A stretch of DNA of 64,000 bases from Theocolax elegans (GCA_026168455.1 CM047426.1:65186842-65250841); one strand, 5' to 3'. Counted from the first letter of the stretch, positions 31,196 to 43,160 are shown. The notes: generated by a model from the sequence alone, not told the origin. Numbers and translations: made by a program.

Positions 31196-32334
31196 TTAAT
31201 CTTCTTCTCTATAATATACTTTCATATTTGATACATGAAATTTTCCTCTTTCAATTTTTTTTATGGGATCTACTAATAAATATGTATCATATCCTAATTT
31301 TTTCGCTATAATATACGGTCCTTGCGCAACAGGCATAAATTTTGCAGTAATTTTATTTTCATTTTCCGATATATTTAATGTTTTAATTAATACATGATCA
31401 TTTATTTTGAATTCAAATGTTTCTTATTTTTATTCTTATTTTTTGCTCTATTAATTAAAAAATTATGCATATGTTTTCTTGCATTATTTAATTTTTCTTC
31501 ATATGTTAATTCATTATTTTGTAAGTTTATATATTTATCCCATACACGAATTGGCTTCTTATTTAAAAATAATTCTATCGGTGTATAACCAGTTGTCTCA
31601 TGTATTGTTTCATTTATTATTTTTTGTACATAATCTATTTCTTTTGCCCATCCAGTGTGTTTTTTCAAAATGGTACGGTAAATTCTCCCTATCTCACGAT
31701 GAACCCTTTCAATAATATTACTTTGAGGGTGTGTTATTGAAGAAAACATAGGTTTTATATCATTTTTTGTTAAATAATCTATCCATTTATTACTTGTAAA
31801 TTGAGTACCATGATCTGATAAAATAGCCTTAGGTTTCATAAATTTTTCAATATATTGATCTATTTTTCTAATTACGGATAACGTATTTACTTTTTTCAAC
31901 GGATATAATACAACATATTTACTAAATACATCTATCGTTGATAAAATATATTTTAGCCCCCCTATAGAAGTAGGTAAAGGTCCGTAAAAATCAATCGATA
32001 ATATTTCACCAGGATTTTCAACAAGAATTGGTTGAAATTTAGAGTGATACTTAATCGTAGAATATTTACTTTTTTGACATATATCACACGGTTTTATGTA
32101 TTCACTAACTTTTTTTCTTAATTTCGGAACATAAAAAAATTCTAAAACCATTTTATATATTTTTCTTGGTCCTACATGACCATAAAATTCATGTAATAAA
32201 ATTATAAATCTTTTCATTATTTTTTCTGGAATTATAATTTTCAAATTATTTCGTGATATTTTACAAACATATTCATTTGATATAACATATTTTTTAGAAT
32301 TTTTTGATTCTATTTCATTTATTATTTTACCAAT
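31196..32334 (-). pseudogene. pol: Integrase part of pol, element 2 (broken)
   Basis: Continues in the RNase H frame after a TAG at 32335-32337. The zinc-finger residues are visible (HEFYGHVG and CDICQKSK), as is a complete catalytic triad: SIDFYGPLP, LSDHGTQFTS and IIERVHREIG. The frame stops at 31402 in an A-rich run. The next frame continues to a TAA at 31196 with a GPY/F-type C-terminal module (AQGPYIIAKK, YDTYLLVDP). One small indel separates the two parts. The catalytic core is intact, but the gene as a whole cannot be translated without correction. Confidence 0.88.
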
Positions 32335-33167
32335 CTATTCATCCGATCTTTGTAATTTTTTCAAATTTTTAAAACTATCAATTAACTCTTTATCTATAGA
32401 TTTTTTTATTATAGTTGCAATTATTATTTCTGTATCTTTTAAATCGTTTGATTCGTTTATATTTAACCGACTTAAATAATCAGCTGCTTTATTTTTATGT
32501 CCAGGTAAATATTCTGGTATTATATTTAAATCTTGAATTGATAAATTCCATCTTCTTAAACGTGAATTTATATATTTACCATTTTGCAAAAATGATAAAG
32601 CTTCATGACCTGTTCTAACTATAATCTTAGACGCGCCCCTTAAATACGTATCCAATTTATGTAATGCCCAGACTATTGCTAACATTTCTTTTTCTGTTGT
32701 AAAATAATTTACTTCACTACCTTTTAATGTACGACTAATATATGTTACTATTTGTTCTTCACCTTCTTCATCTAATTGTGATAAAATTCCGGCAATCGCG
32801 TAATCACTTGCATCCGTAGTTAATATATACGGTTTTTTCGGATTTACGAAATTTAATATTATCTTATCGTCAAATAATTCTTTTATTTTATCGAAAGCTT
32901 TTTGTTGCTCTTCCTTCCATTCATATCTTATATCCTTTTTTAGTAGTTTGAGAAGTGGAATAGTTTCTTTTGAATAATTTTTTGCAAATTTTGTGTAATA
33001 ATTTAGAAACCCTAAGAAACTTTGTAATTCTTTAACATTTCTTGGCTATTTAAAATTTTTTATAGTCTTAATTTTGTCTGGATTTAATTTAATCCCTTTA
33101 CTTGTTATTATATTACCTAAAAATTTAATTTCTTGTTTAACTATATTTGATTTCGCAAAATTTAATC
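32335..33167 (-). pseudogene. pol: RT thumb/connection and RNase H part of pol, element 2 (broken)
   Basis: Codes for the connection and RNase H region: FLGNIITSKGIKLNPDKI, KFAKNYSKE, TTDASDYAIAGIL, TTEKEMLAIVWALHKLD and a C-terminal HKNKAADYLSRL. It is separated from the RT frame by a one-base loss in a T run near 33176, and has an in-frame TAG near 33045. The usual TDH of RNase H reads TGH (RTGHEALSFL), so one catalytic Asp is replaced by Gly. It ends at TAG 32335-32337. Confidence 0.82.
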
Positions 33168-34072
33168 TTAAAAATTACATTTTTCTAATCTATTAAAAAA
33201 TATATCTAAATGTCGTAAATGATCTTCAAAATCTTTTGACATTATAAATATATCATTTACAAATGATAATATAAAATCTAAACCGTGTATAGCTATATCA
33301 AGACCTCTTAATAATGCCGCACTACTTATTTTTATACCAAATGGTACGACATTAAATTCATAAACCTTATTATCGCAAATAAAAGCAGTATATTTTTTAC
33401 TTTCTTCCGTTAGCGCGATTTGCCAAAAACTTTTTGATAAATCAAAATTAGACATAAAATCCCGATTTTTACATTGAATAAATATCTCTTCTACACCAGG
33501 TGGAGATTCATAATCATCTACGAGTTTATTATTTAATTTTCTTGCATCCAAACATATTCTTATTGATCCGTCTTTTTTAGGTACAATTACACAAGGATTT
33601 ATATATGGGCTTGTAGATCGTCGAATAATACCGAAATCTAACATTTTTTCTACTTCCTTTTTTACTCTTTCACGATAGGCTATAGGTATAGGATATGGTT
33701 TTGAATAATATGTTATTTCATTACGTATTTTTAATTGATACTTGAAATCTAGAAGTTGTCCTGGGGTTCTTTGGAATACGGTTTTATATTTATATATTAA
33801 GTTTTTTAATTTATTTTTCTGTGTATTATTTAAAATTACACTAGAATTTATTTGATCATTGATTTCCTTTTCGGATATATCATAATCATAGTCTAAATTA
33901 GACGATTTATTGATCCAATTGAATTCTAAATCTTTATTTTCTAGATCATCCTCAAATTCAATTGACATAGTTTCATACTCTTTTGAGTTTATTTGTATTT
34001 CATTAAATTTTATATTACCGATCTTTTCCCCAACTTCGTATATGATTTCATTATTAACCGTATCAATTAACA
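33168..34072 (-). pseudogene. pol: Reverse transcriptase part of pol, 3' copy, element 2 (inactivated)
   Basis: An open frame of about 300 codons with Ty3/Gypsy RT landmarks: YRERVKKEVEKMLDFGII, VIVPKKDG, ICLDARKLNN, FDLSKSFWQIALT and FNVVPFGI. The catalytic box reads FVND (SFVNDIFIMS) where YVDD is expected, so the first Asp of the pair is Asn, one base change from GAT. The apparent start at 34088 lies inside the solo LTR; the real frame was continuous with the protease across that insertion. A second copy lies at 36218-37092. Confidence 0.85.
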
Positions 34073-34278
34073 TGTAAGAATAAAGCAATCTGCGTCAGCG
34101 TTGCGGTTAGTGACCACGGTATCTTCGGTGGCGCTACTTGTATATACAAGTTAGTGTCGCATACCAAGTCAGTACGTTCGGTGCCTCCGAGCAGTAAAGA
34201 CGCGTCCAACCTTTTATGTAGTTAAATAACTTCTTTATTTATTACTCTGCTTGCATTATTTCACCATACAATCCAACA
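34073..34278 (-). mobile_element. Solo LTR (206 bp), Copia-like, in pol of element 2 (3' copy)
   Basis: On the minus strand it begins TGTTGGATTG and ends TTCTTACA, flanked on both sides by the 5-bp duplication TGTTA (34068-34072 and 34279-34283 in complement). It contains AATAAA and a GC-rich half unlike the surrounding element. TGTTGGA starts and 5-bp duplications are typical of Ty1/Copia LTRs. It interrupts pol between protease and RT. The same insertion is in the duplicate at 37098-37304, so it preceded the duplication. Confidence 0.85.
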
Positions 34279-34283
34279 TAACA

Positions 34284-34801
34284 TTTTTAAAATTTTTTGA
34301 GAATCGTAACCTAATATACAAGGTCTTATTAATTTTGGTATTACTATAAATGTTAAATTTTCCATTAATCCACCTATATTTGTTTTAAGTAAAACTTGTT
34401 GCTTAATTCGTGTTGATTTAAACCCGTTGCATCTTTAATAATTTTTCCTGATATTGGTAATGTAGGTTTATTTTTAAATTGATTTTTATTTTTATTATAA
34501 AATTCTTCTGATATGCAAGTTATTTCACTCCCAGTATCTATTAAGGCATTTATTTCTATTCCTTCAATTTTATATTTATTTCAGGGCATTTCTCAATTAT
34601 TTTTTCATTTTTAATATTTTCATTATTTGGTTCAATATCATAAATTAAATCTTCACGAGGATCTTGAAATATTGTATTTATTCAATGTTTTTAGGTTCTT
34701 GAATTTTTTCAGTTGTATTTTGTGTTTTTTTCCTTATCCGAGTTACAAAATACAACTCTTTCTAGTTTCCCGAATCGGTTTTGTGGATTTGTATGCTTGA
34801 A
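34284..34801 (-). pseudogene. pol: Protease region of pol, 3' copy, element 2
   Basis: The minus strand encodes a retroviral-type aspartic protease with the DTGS motif (34527-34538) and a later CILGYDS, ending at the solo LTR. The frame is broken by indels relative to the copy at 37310-37800. No zinc knuckle was found between it and gag. Confidence 0.7.
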
Positions 34802-36051
34802 TCATTTTAAACTTACGTCTAGTACATCTATATTATTATAATCACTTTCATATTTTTTTTCATACATTGGTTTAATTATTTTTTTATTGGTTTAACCGTT
34901 TCAATAGCATTTATCTCGGTTGAGTTTCTTTATTTTCCCAGGATCTATTTTGTTTATTATATCTTTCAAAATTTTCTTTTTGTTTATATTTATCTTTATA
35001 TTTATCATTTTCATTATATCTATTTGGTTGTTCAATTTTCTTTTGAGAATTATCATTCCTCTTTTCACGAATTTTATCTGTGTCAAAAACCGCTAGAATT
35101 TTAAATAAGTGACTTTTATTTTTTACTTGTCCCAAAATTGCATATCGTATTGATTTTCAAAATGTTCACTAATTTTATTTACTATTTCTGTTCAGAAAAA
35201 TCCATATCTAATTCTTTTATTAAACCAAATATATATGTAGCATATTCTACTCTTGACCATTTATTATATTCATTATATTGGCCAAATTCTACTTTTCTTT
35301 TTGCAGATCTTTGTAAAGTTTGATTCCAATATCTATCTTTAAACACTTTAATAAATTGATTAAATGTTTCTATTTCTGATTCTTGTATGTACCACCATTC
35401 TTTTGCTGAATCAGTTAATGATTGTGATATGCTAGCACATATTTCATTAAAATTTAATTTATAGTTATTAACATATTTTCTAAATCGATTAAAAAACGCA
35501 TTGGTCGTTCATAAGGCTGTCCCGAAAACTTTGGTAAATCAATTTTAATTTTAGGCATTGATTCAGTAGAATTAAATGTTTGATTATATTCAATTACTTT
35601 TTCATTTGATTCTTTAAAAGATTTTTCAAGATCTTGCATTCTCTTATCATATTCTAATTCCATTTCTTTTATTTTATTTGAAAAATAATTTTTTAATTCT
35701 AAATATAGATCATCATTTAAAACTAATACTTGTAATTCATTATTTTCTATTCTCAATTTTTTAACTTCATTGTTTACCATTTTTAAATTATCAGATAACA
35801 CTTCATTTTGTTCTATTAATTTTTTATTCAATAGATTAATATCTTCATTACATTCTTTTCTATAATTATCAATTACATCTATATTTTTATTTTGGTTTAA
35901 TTCAATTTCTGTTTGTTTTTCATCTATTAACTTTAATTCTTCTGTAACAGCCTCCTCCCAAGCATTACGTTTTTATCGATTTCAGTTATTTCTTCATTAT
36001 TAAAAGAATTTGCATATTTAACAAATATATACTTGATTTTCTTTTTGCCAT
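34802..36051 (-). pseudogene. gag: Gag, 3' copy, element 2 (frameshifted)
   Basis: Same gene as 37771-39086 but broken by many one- or two-base losses, most of them in A or T runs, so only short frames remain (for example 35454-35831). Coiled-coil N-terminal part and capsid-like part are recognisable. At its end this copy reads TTA AAA TGA and then stays in the protease frame, while the other copy has one more A and changes frame. Confidence 0.8.
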
Positions 36052-36217
36052 TTTGAAAAATCTATGTAATATAAATTCAATATCTATATATTAAGAAGCA
36101 AGTTTAAAATATTAATATTTAATAAAATTTTTATATAATTAATACTTTATGTTCGAGTTATAATTAATCCAAATTTTATTATCTATATTGATTAATTTTT
36201 ATTTCATTTATTGTTCT
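36052..36217 (-). other. Leader remnant at the duplication junction of element 2
   Basis: This matches the leader just upstream of gag at 39087-39250. At about 36217 it jumps to RT sequence (the equivalent of 33190) at a TTAAAA-like microhomology. This is the junction of the tandem partial duplication. Confidence 0.75.
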
Positions 36218-37092
36218 ATTAAAAAATATATCTAAATGTCGTAAATGATCTTCAAAATCTTTTGACATTATAAATATATCATTACAAATGATAATATAAA
36301 ATCTAAACCGTGTATAGCTATATCAAGACCTCTTAATAATGCGCACTACTTATTTTTATACCAAATGGTACGACATTAAATTCATAAACCTTATTATCGC
36401 AAATAAAAGCAGTATATTTTTTACTTTCTTCCGTTAGCGCGATTTGCCAAAAACTTTTTGATAAATCAAAATTAGACATAAAATCCCGATTTTTACATTG
36501 AATAAATATCTCTTCTACACCAGGTGGAGATTCATAATCATCTACGAGTTTATTATTTAATTTTCTTGCATCCAAACATATTCTTATTGATCCGTCTTTT
36601 TTAGGTACAATTTACACAAGGATTTATATATGGGCTTGTAGATCGTCGAATAATACCGAAATCTAACATTTTTTCTACTTCCTTTTTTACTCTTTCACGA
36701 TAGGCTATAGGTATAGGATATGGTTTTGAATAATATGTTATTTCATTACGTATTTTTAATTGATACTTGAAATCTAGAAGTTGTCCTGGGGTTCTTTGGA
36801 ATACGGTTTTATATTTATATATTAAGTTTTTTAATTTATTTTTCTGTGTATTATTTAAAATTACACTAGAATTTATTTGATCATTGATTTCCTTTTCGGA
36901 TATATCATAATCATAGTCTAAATTAGACGATTTATTGATCCAATTGAATTCTAAATCTTTATTTTCTAGATCATCCTCAAATTCAATTGACATAGTTTCA
37001 TACTCTTTTGAGTTTATTTGTATTTCATTAAATTTTATATTACCGATCTTTTCCCCAACTTCGTATATGATTTCATTATTAACCGTATCAAT
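36218..37092 (-). pseudogene. pol: Reverse transcriptase part of pol, 5' partial copy, element 2
   Basis: Same RT sequence as 33168-34072, with a one-base insertion near 36608 and a one-base loss near 36341. One A is also lost in the catalytic-box codons, so frames end at 36601 and 36333. The copy stops abruptly at the junction before RNase H and integrase. Confidence 0.82.
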
Positions 37093-37097
37093 TAACA

Positions 37098-37304
37098 TGT
37101 AAGAATAAAGCAATCTGCGTCAGCGTTGCGGTTAGTGACCACGGTATCTTCGGTGGCGCTACTTGTATATACAAGTTAGTGTCGCATACCAAGTCAGTAC
37201 GTTCGGTGCCTCCGAGCAGTAAAGACGCGTCCAACCTTTTATGTAGTTAAATAAACTTCTTTATTTATTACTCTGCTTGCATTATTTCACCATACAATCC
37301 AACA
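37098..37304 (-). mobile_element. Solo LTR (207 bp), Copia-like, in pol of element 2 (5' copy)
   Basis: The same insertion as 34073-34278, with the same TGTTA duplication (37093-37097 and 37305-37309), carried along by the duplication. Confidence 0.85.
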
Positions 37305-37309
37305 TAACA

Positions 37310-37800
37310 TTTTTAAAATTTTTTGAGAATCGTAACCTAATATACAAGGTCTTATTAATTTTGGTATTACTATAAATGTTAAATTTTCCATTAATCCACC
37401 TATATTTGTTTTAAGTAAAACTTGTTGCTTAATTCGTGTTGATTTTAAACCCGTTGCATCTTTAATAATTTTTCCTGATATTGGTAATGTAGGTTTATTT
37501 TTAAATTGATTTTTATTTTTATTATAAAATTCTTCTGATATGCAAGTTATTTCACTCCCAGTATCTATTAAGGCATTTATTTCTATTCCTTCAATTTTTA
37601 TATTTATTTCAGGGCATTTCTCAATTATTTTTTCATTTTTAATATTTTCATTATTTGGTTCAATATCATAAATTAAATCTTCACGAGGATCTTGAAATAT
37701 TGTATTTATTTCAATGTTTTTAGGTTCTTGAATTTTTTCAGTTGTATTTTGTGTTTTTTCCTTATCCGAGTTACAAAATACAACTCTTTCTAGTTTCCCG
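37310..37800 (-). pseudogene. pol: Protease region of pol, 5' copy, element 2
   Basis: Contains DTGS (37554-37565, followed by EITCIS) and CILGYDS. It is open from the end of gag to the solo LTR in a frame that differs from gag by one base. The frame opens after a TGA that overlaps the last codons of gag. Confidence 0.75.
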
Positions 37801-39086
37801 AATCGGTTTTGTGGATTTGTATGCTTGAATCATTTTTAAACTTACGTCTAGTACATCTATATTATTATAATCACTTTCATATTTTTTTTCATACATTGGT
37901 TTAATTATTTTTTTTATTGGTTTAACCGTTTCAATAGCATTTATCTCGGTTGAGTTTCTTTTATTTTCCCAGGATCTATTTTGTTTATTATATCTTTCAA
38001 AATTTTCTTTTTGTTTATATTTATCTTTATATTTATCATTTTCATTATATCTATTTGGTTGTTCAATTTTCTTTTGAGAATTATCATTCCTCTTTTCACG
38101 AATTTTATCTGTGTCAAAAACCGCTAGAATTTTAAATAAGTGACTTTTATTTTTTACTTGTCCCAAAATTGCATATCGTATTGATTTTTCAAAATGTTCA
38201 CTAATTTTATTTACTATTTCTGTTTCAGAAAAATCCATATCTAATTCTTTTATTAAACCAAATATATATGTAGCATATTCTACTCTTGACCATTTATTAT
38301 ATTCATTATATTGGCCAAATTCTACTTTTCTTTTTGCAGATCTTTGTAAAGTTTGATTCCAATATCTATCTTTAAACACTTTAATAAATTGATTAAATGT
38401 TTCTATTTCTGATTCTTGTATGTACCACCATTCTTTTGCTGAATCAGTTAATGATTGTGATATGCTAGCACATATTTCATTAAAATTTAATTTATAGTTA
38501 TTAACATATTTTTCTAAATCGATTAAAAAACGCATTGGTCGTTCATAAGGCTGTCCCGAAAACTTTGGTAAATCAATTTTAATTTTAGGCATTGATTCAG
38601 TAGAATTAAATGTTTGATTATATTCAATTACTTTTTCATTTGATTCTTTAAAAGATTTTTCAAGATCTTGCATTCTCTTATCATATTCTAATTCCATTTC
38701 TTTTATTTTATTTGAAAAATAATTTTTTAATTCTAAATATAGATCATCATTTAAAACTAATACTTGTAATTCATTATTTTCTATTCTCAATTTTTTAACT
38801 TCATTGTTTACCATTTTTAAATTATCAGATAACACTTCATTTTGTTCTATTAATTTTTATTCAATAGATTAATATCTTCATTACATTCTTTTCTATAATT
38901 ATCAATTACATCTATATTTTTATTTTGGTTTAATTCAATTTCTGTTTGTTTTTCATCTATTAACTTTAATTCTTCTGTAACAGCCTCCTCCCAAGCATTA
39001 CGTTTTTTATCGATTTCAGTTATTTCTTCATTATTAAAAGAATTTTGCATATTTAACAAATATATACTTGATTTTCTTTTTGCCAT
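37771..39086 (-). CDS. gag: Gag, 5' copy, element 2 (nearly intact)
   Basis: Starts MAKRKSSIYLL at 39086. One base is missing in a T run near 38857; the rest is open for 354 codons to 37771. Residues about 30-150 are a long predicted coiled coil (NEVKKLRIENNELQ, MELEYDKRMQDLEKSF). A capsid-like part follows (PKFSGQPYERPMRFLIDLE, SAKEWWYIQ, RYWNQTLQ) and then a very basic Lys/Asn-rich tail. No CCHC zinc knuckle is present, so RNA binding would depend on the basic tail. Asn and Lys codons dominate, in keeping with the low GC of the element. Confidence 0.82.
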
Positions 39087-39532
39087 TTTGAAAAATCTAT
39101 GTAATATAAATTCAATATCTATATATTAAGAAGCAAGTTTAAAATATTAATATTAATAAATTTTTATATAATTAATACTTTATGTTCGAGTTTATAATTA
39201 ATCCAAATTTTATTTATCTATATTGATTAATTTTTATTTCATTTATTGTTTTGTTAAAATTTATATGCTTTAACTAATTTTTTACTGTTATAACTTATAT
39301 ATACTATCCATATAATAATTACTATATGTATTACCTATACATAAGCTATTAGTGCGAGTGAGAAACATTTGATTCTCGGTATATTGACAGAGAGCGCGGT
39401 CGCATAGTCGTAACCACTGATTTTCTATAAATTCAATATCCTACGCTGCTAAACTCTTAGACAAACGCGCGAAAATTAATCATTTTAAATTTTCTTAGTG
39501 TAAGTTTTCATTTGAGTTTTAATTTATTTATA
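39087..39532 (-). other. Leader of element 2, non-coding part
   Basis: AT-rich except for a GC-richer stretch near 39350-39420. No ORF is supported. Its gag-proximal 160 bp are repeated at the duplication junction. Confidence 0.5.
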
Positions 39533-39936
39533 TTATTTTATTTTTAAATTTTCGAATTTTTTAGTTAAATTATTTTTTATATAACTTTCAATTAATACAA
39601 CTCTAGTTGCTAATTGTACGTGTTTTCCTTGAATAAATTGAATATTTTGTTCCGTTATTTCTCGAAAACTTGTTAATTCATGATTTAGAAATCTATTTTG
39701 TTTTTCTAAAAGATCATTTTTATCTTTGATTGATTCTAAATGATTTTCCAAAATGTGTACCTATTTAACTAATTTATCACAATTTTAGCAATAAATTCTA
39801 ATCCTTCTTTATATTTTAATAATAATGATTCTTGATCTTCAATCCTTTCCGCGTTTTCCAACACTAAATCTTTTAATTGATATGTTAACGCGTGCAAATT
39901 ATTGTCAAAAATTGACGAGTCATATCGATTGATCAT
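39533..39936 (-). pseudogene. Coiled-coil ORF upstream of gag, element 2
   Basis: Two adjacent minus-strand frames, 39936-39769 (55 codons from an ATG, starting MINRYDSSIF) and 39751-39533 (starting at a TTG, ENHLESIKDKND), are separated by a small indel and a stop. Both are rich in Leu, Glu, Lys and Asn with heptad-like spacing, so together they suggest one former protein of about 130 residues. It lies between the primer-binding site and gag, which is normally non-coding leader. Function unknown; a duplicated and diverged Gag N-terminus is one possibility. Confidence 0.45.
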
Positions 39937-40134
39937 TGTAACTCTTTTAAATTTGTTTAATTATTATTATTAATATTGGTATATCCTATGATTAATTGCA
40001 AATACGTAATTCTACTTCTAAATTACAGTAGAAAATTTTGTACGTGTAAAATAAAATTTATCTAAGCATGTGTACTCAATTTTTACAGAATTTTTATTCT
40101 ACAAATATATTTATACGTAATTTGATTTTTATCA

Positions 40135-40153
40135 GGTCCCTGTCCGAGCGCCA
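40135..40153 (-). other. Primer-binding site of element 2 (tRNA-Lys-like)
   Basis: The minus strand reads TGGCGCTCGGACAGGGACC, three bases after the 5' LTR. It differs at about three positions from the complement of tRNA-Lys(UUU), so that primer is the closest guess, but the match is imperfect. Confidence 0.6.
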
Positions 40154-40156
40154 TTT

Positions 40157-40302
40157 TGTGACGTGCCAACCTTTTGTTGGGTTTTACCGTTACTATAGAT
40201 TTTTGCTGCTCGTTATTAGATTAGATGTAAGTTAGGTACGAAACCATCTATGCATCTATATCTTGTTGCAGACTTATTAATCCTGGTTTTATGTGTAAAT
40301 TG
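40157..40302 (-). repeat. 5' LTR of element 2, part next to the primer-binding site
   Basis: Starts TGTGACGTGCC and matches 28349-28494. It is cut after ATTG (40299-40302) by insertion of element 3; the rest of the LTR is at 56729-57847. Confidence 0.92.
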
Positions 40303-41817
40303 TGTGACAATGTGCTTTGCACATGTCAAGAGCGAGCGACTGAACCCCTGACAAACACCTACCTACCCGGATAAGCTAAACGAGTCCCTAGCTATACTAC
40401 CTACCCACATACTATTTCCTAACTACCTACCCGCACATTAACTACGTCCTACCTACCCTCACAGTCTAATAACCCCACCTCAAGCGCAACACACACATGC
40501 AGCCGAAGCACTAGGTGATCCTGGCGATGAGGATCTTGGGCGAGCTCAAATCATCAGGTGGGCTCCTCCGAGTCTGGCACAGCCAACAGGATAGTCAAGG
40601 GAGGCGATCACTACGAAGTCTCCAGGACCCTCCGAAGCCTCACAGCATAGCAGTCAGGGCGATGAGATGGTACCCAGGCAGGAAGCCGAAGAACCTCCAA
40701 CGCCAAGCAAGATACAGCTGTAAAACAGATATTTATAAGAACAAATACGCATTAAAAGGGTAAGGAGCAAGGAAGAGGATCAACAGCAATCGGCAGAAGA
40801 CAAAGACAAGGGAATACGTGTACAGCTGTATATAATCACTACAGCTGTACAAGGAAAGTATAGGACAAAGAGGTTAGGTTGCTGTACACAAACAACGTGT
40901 ACAGCAGACCTTGCAAAATACTAAACACCTGAACACGCACACTAGCGTGACCCCAACACTGAAGGAATTACCTGGAATAGTTGAAGACCTGGGACCGGTC
41001 GTTCTGGTACGTCGTCGTCGTGGAGAGATGATCGAGGCGGCGTCGGGCAGCAATGCAACGGCGGGTGAGCTTCGTACCTGAAACTCACGCCGTACCAATT
41101 AGTTGATATAAGCAAGACGGAACGATGTAATAATTACCCAGGATGAAGTTCTACAGCATCGCCGAGAGGTACACTGCACCAGGTCAACAAACACCATACA
41201 GCCGATTCGTACCGATACAGCCTGAACACTGCGGCACTCGACGCTCGCACGACGCGAGATCGAGGTGCCGCGCACGGGTACGTACTGCGCAGGCGCGCGG
41301 TACGAACACGGGACTCTCGAGCACGCCGAGAGTCAGAGCTCTACGGTCCGCCGTCCTGAACGGACATTTTCACGATTAGCCCGATTTCGTGTCCGGTGCC
41401 TCGAAGGCAAGGCGATAGCGAGTGTGTGAGAAAGAGAGAGAGATAAAGCGAGCAACAGCGTACCAACCCGGTGTTCCGGAGACTAGCGATCAACCCGGTG
41501 TTCCGGAGATTTAGTAAGGTTGGTGAGAATTATACATATCTCTGCTGCCGGTACCGCCGTGTACCGCGCAAGGTGCGTGCGAGCATCCCGTCCGTCCCAT
41601 CCTTCCCCTTCCCCTCCCCTACAGCGAACCGGAATCCGAGCAGTGGAGCACGGCTCCAAGTGTTTACCGATAACCCGCGTGTTATCGAGATTCGTCGCGA
41701 GTTAACGCGGCTGGCGCCCACCTTTCAATTAGTTGTTTTTATAATAAATACTTATATTATTTATATTACTTGTTGTCCCTAATTGACCTGCACCCTGATC
41801 CCCAGTGCAGCGTCACA
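40303..41817 (+). repeat. 5' LTR of element 3 (1515 bp)
   Basis: TGTGAC...GTCACA ends. TACCTACCC motifs start at 40360, 40398, 40424 and 40450. TACAGCTGTA palindromes occur near 40716-40850. TATTTATAAG (about 40730) could be a TATA box, and AATAAA at 41753-41758 a polyadenylation signal. A stretch with CAACCCGGTGTTCCGGAGA repeated twice (about 41464-41512) has no close match in element 1. Confidence 0.94.
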
Positions 41818-41818
41818 T

Positions 41819-41833
41819 TGGCGCCCAACGTGG
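41819..41833 (+). other. Primer-binding site, tRNA-Lys (element 3)
   Basis: TGGCGCCCAACGTGG, one base after the LTR, is identical to that of element 1. Confidence 0.88.
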
Positions 41834-43160
41834 CTTGTTTTAAGGGATCTATTTAATTAAATAATAAAAGTGGCGTAAAGCATTATTGGTTTTATTGTTT
41901 CCTTAGCAGTTAATTGAGCGTATAAAATTACTGTAAGCGTCGAAGCGCGACGCAAATAAGCGGCCATATTGCCTTTCCTCTCCTTCAAGCAAGCTCGCAC
42001 ACACACCGGAAGAACCGGTCGGCCATTTTGACGGCCATTTTGAATATTATATTAATTGAGCACGTGCACGAAAAATATAATTTAGTTTTTTCTTTTGAAT
42101 ATATTATTTGCACTGCTTTACATATTTGGTTATGTATAGTTGTTTTTTTTTGTGGGTACGCTGGTTAATAAAAATATAAATAATTCATTTTCCCTCTCCT
42201 TCTAACCCATACAGCAATATTAACCCATACAGCTATATTAACCGAGTATTCATGATTTTTTTTTTGTAAGTGCTTCAATAAGGAAATAATATTTTATTAA
42301 TTTTCTTTTAAAATTACATTTGCATTTTATAATTATAATAATAATTTAAGCTGCTTTGAGCATTATTAATATATTTTCTTAAGCATATTAATTTTCATTG
42401 GCTATATATATAACATATTAATGATATTTAATATTGTGCTTGCTATTATCACGTTTGATTAAATTGGTTTTTCTGCTTGTTCATATACAATTAATGCTTA
42501 GTGAATTAAATCACACATTTTGCTAGTTATTTATTGTTAGCTGAATAAATAATAAATAATTAAAATTTGCTTAACCTGCTATACCCATTGCAACAAAAAT
42601 TTAATTTCTCCCTCATTGCTTCCCATAATAATAGTTACAAAAATAATACTGCATAATTTTTGTTTATTGTAAATTGCTGCCTGCCTAACCCAGTGTATAT
42701 ATTATTTATATAAGCATAATTTGCACGTCCCTTGCACATTTACCCCAATAATTATTGATTGTAACATTATTAATATTAAATATTTGAGGAATATTGTGGT
42801 GTATACAAAAGCTGTATATATTAATTCCCCTGAATAATAAGCTGTACAAATATAATATAATAATTGAACCCATATATATATACATATTTCCCGCTGTATT
42901 TATTTGCTATACTGCCCAGCCGATAATAAAGCAAGCTTGTTTAAATTTTTTTTTGCTGTTGTGGATTGCTTAGTGGAAGTGAATTTAATTTAATTAGCTT
43001 AGCGTGAAAATTATTTTTTCTTTCTTTCATTGGTATTTTATTTTTTTTTTGGACTTTTGCTTGGCATGTTTAATTTAAGTTAAGATAATTAAACAAGAGC
43101 TAAGATATTTTACGGCAAGCGAGTTAAAGAGAGCTAAAAATAAAATAATTATTTAAGTAT
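41834..43160 (+). other. Leader of element 3
   Basis: About 1.3 kb, AT-rich, with no ORF. A GTAAGT at about 42266-42271 is a possible splice donor. It ends ATTTAAGTATT, which leads into the damaged gag copy rather than the intact one. Confidence 0.7.
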
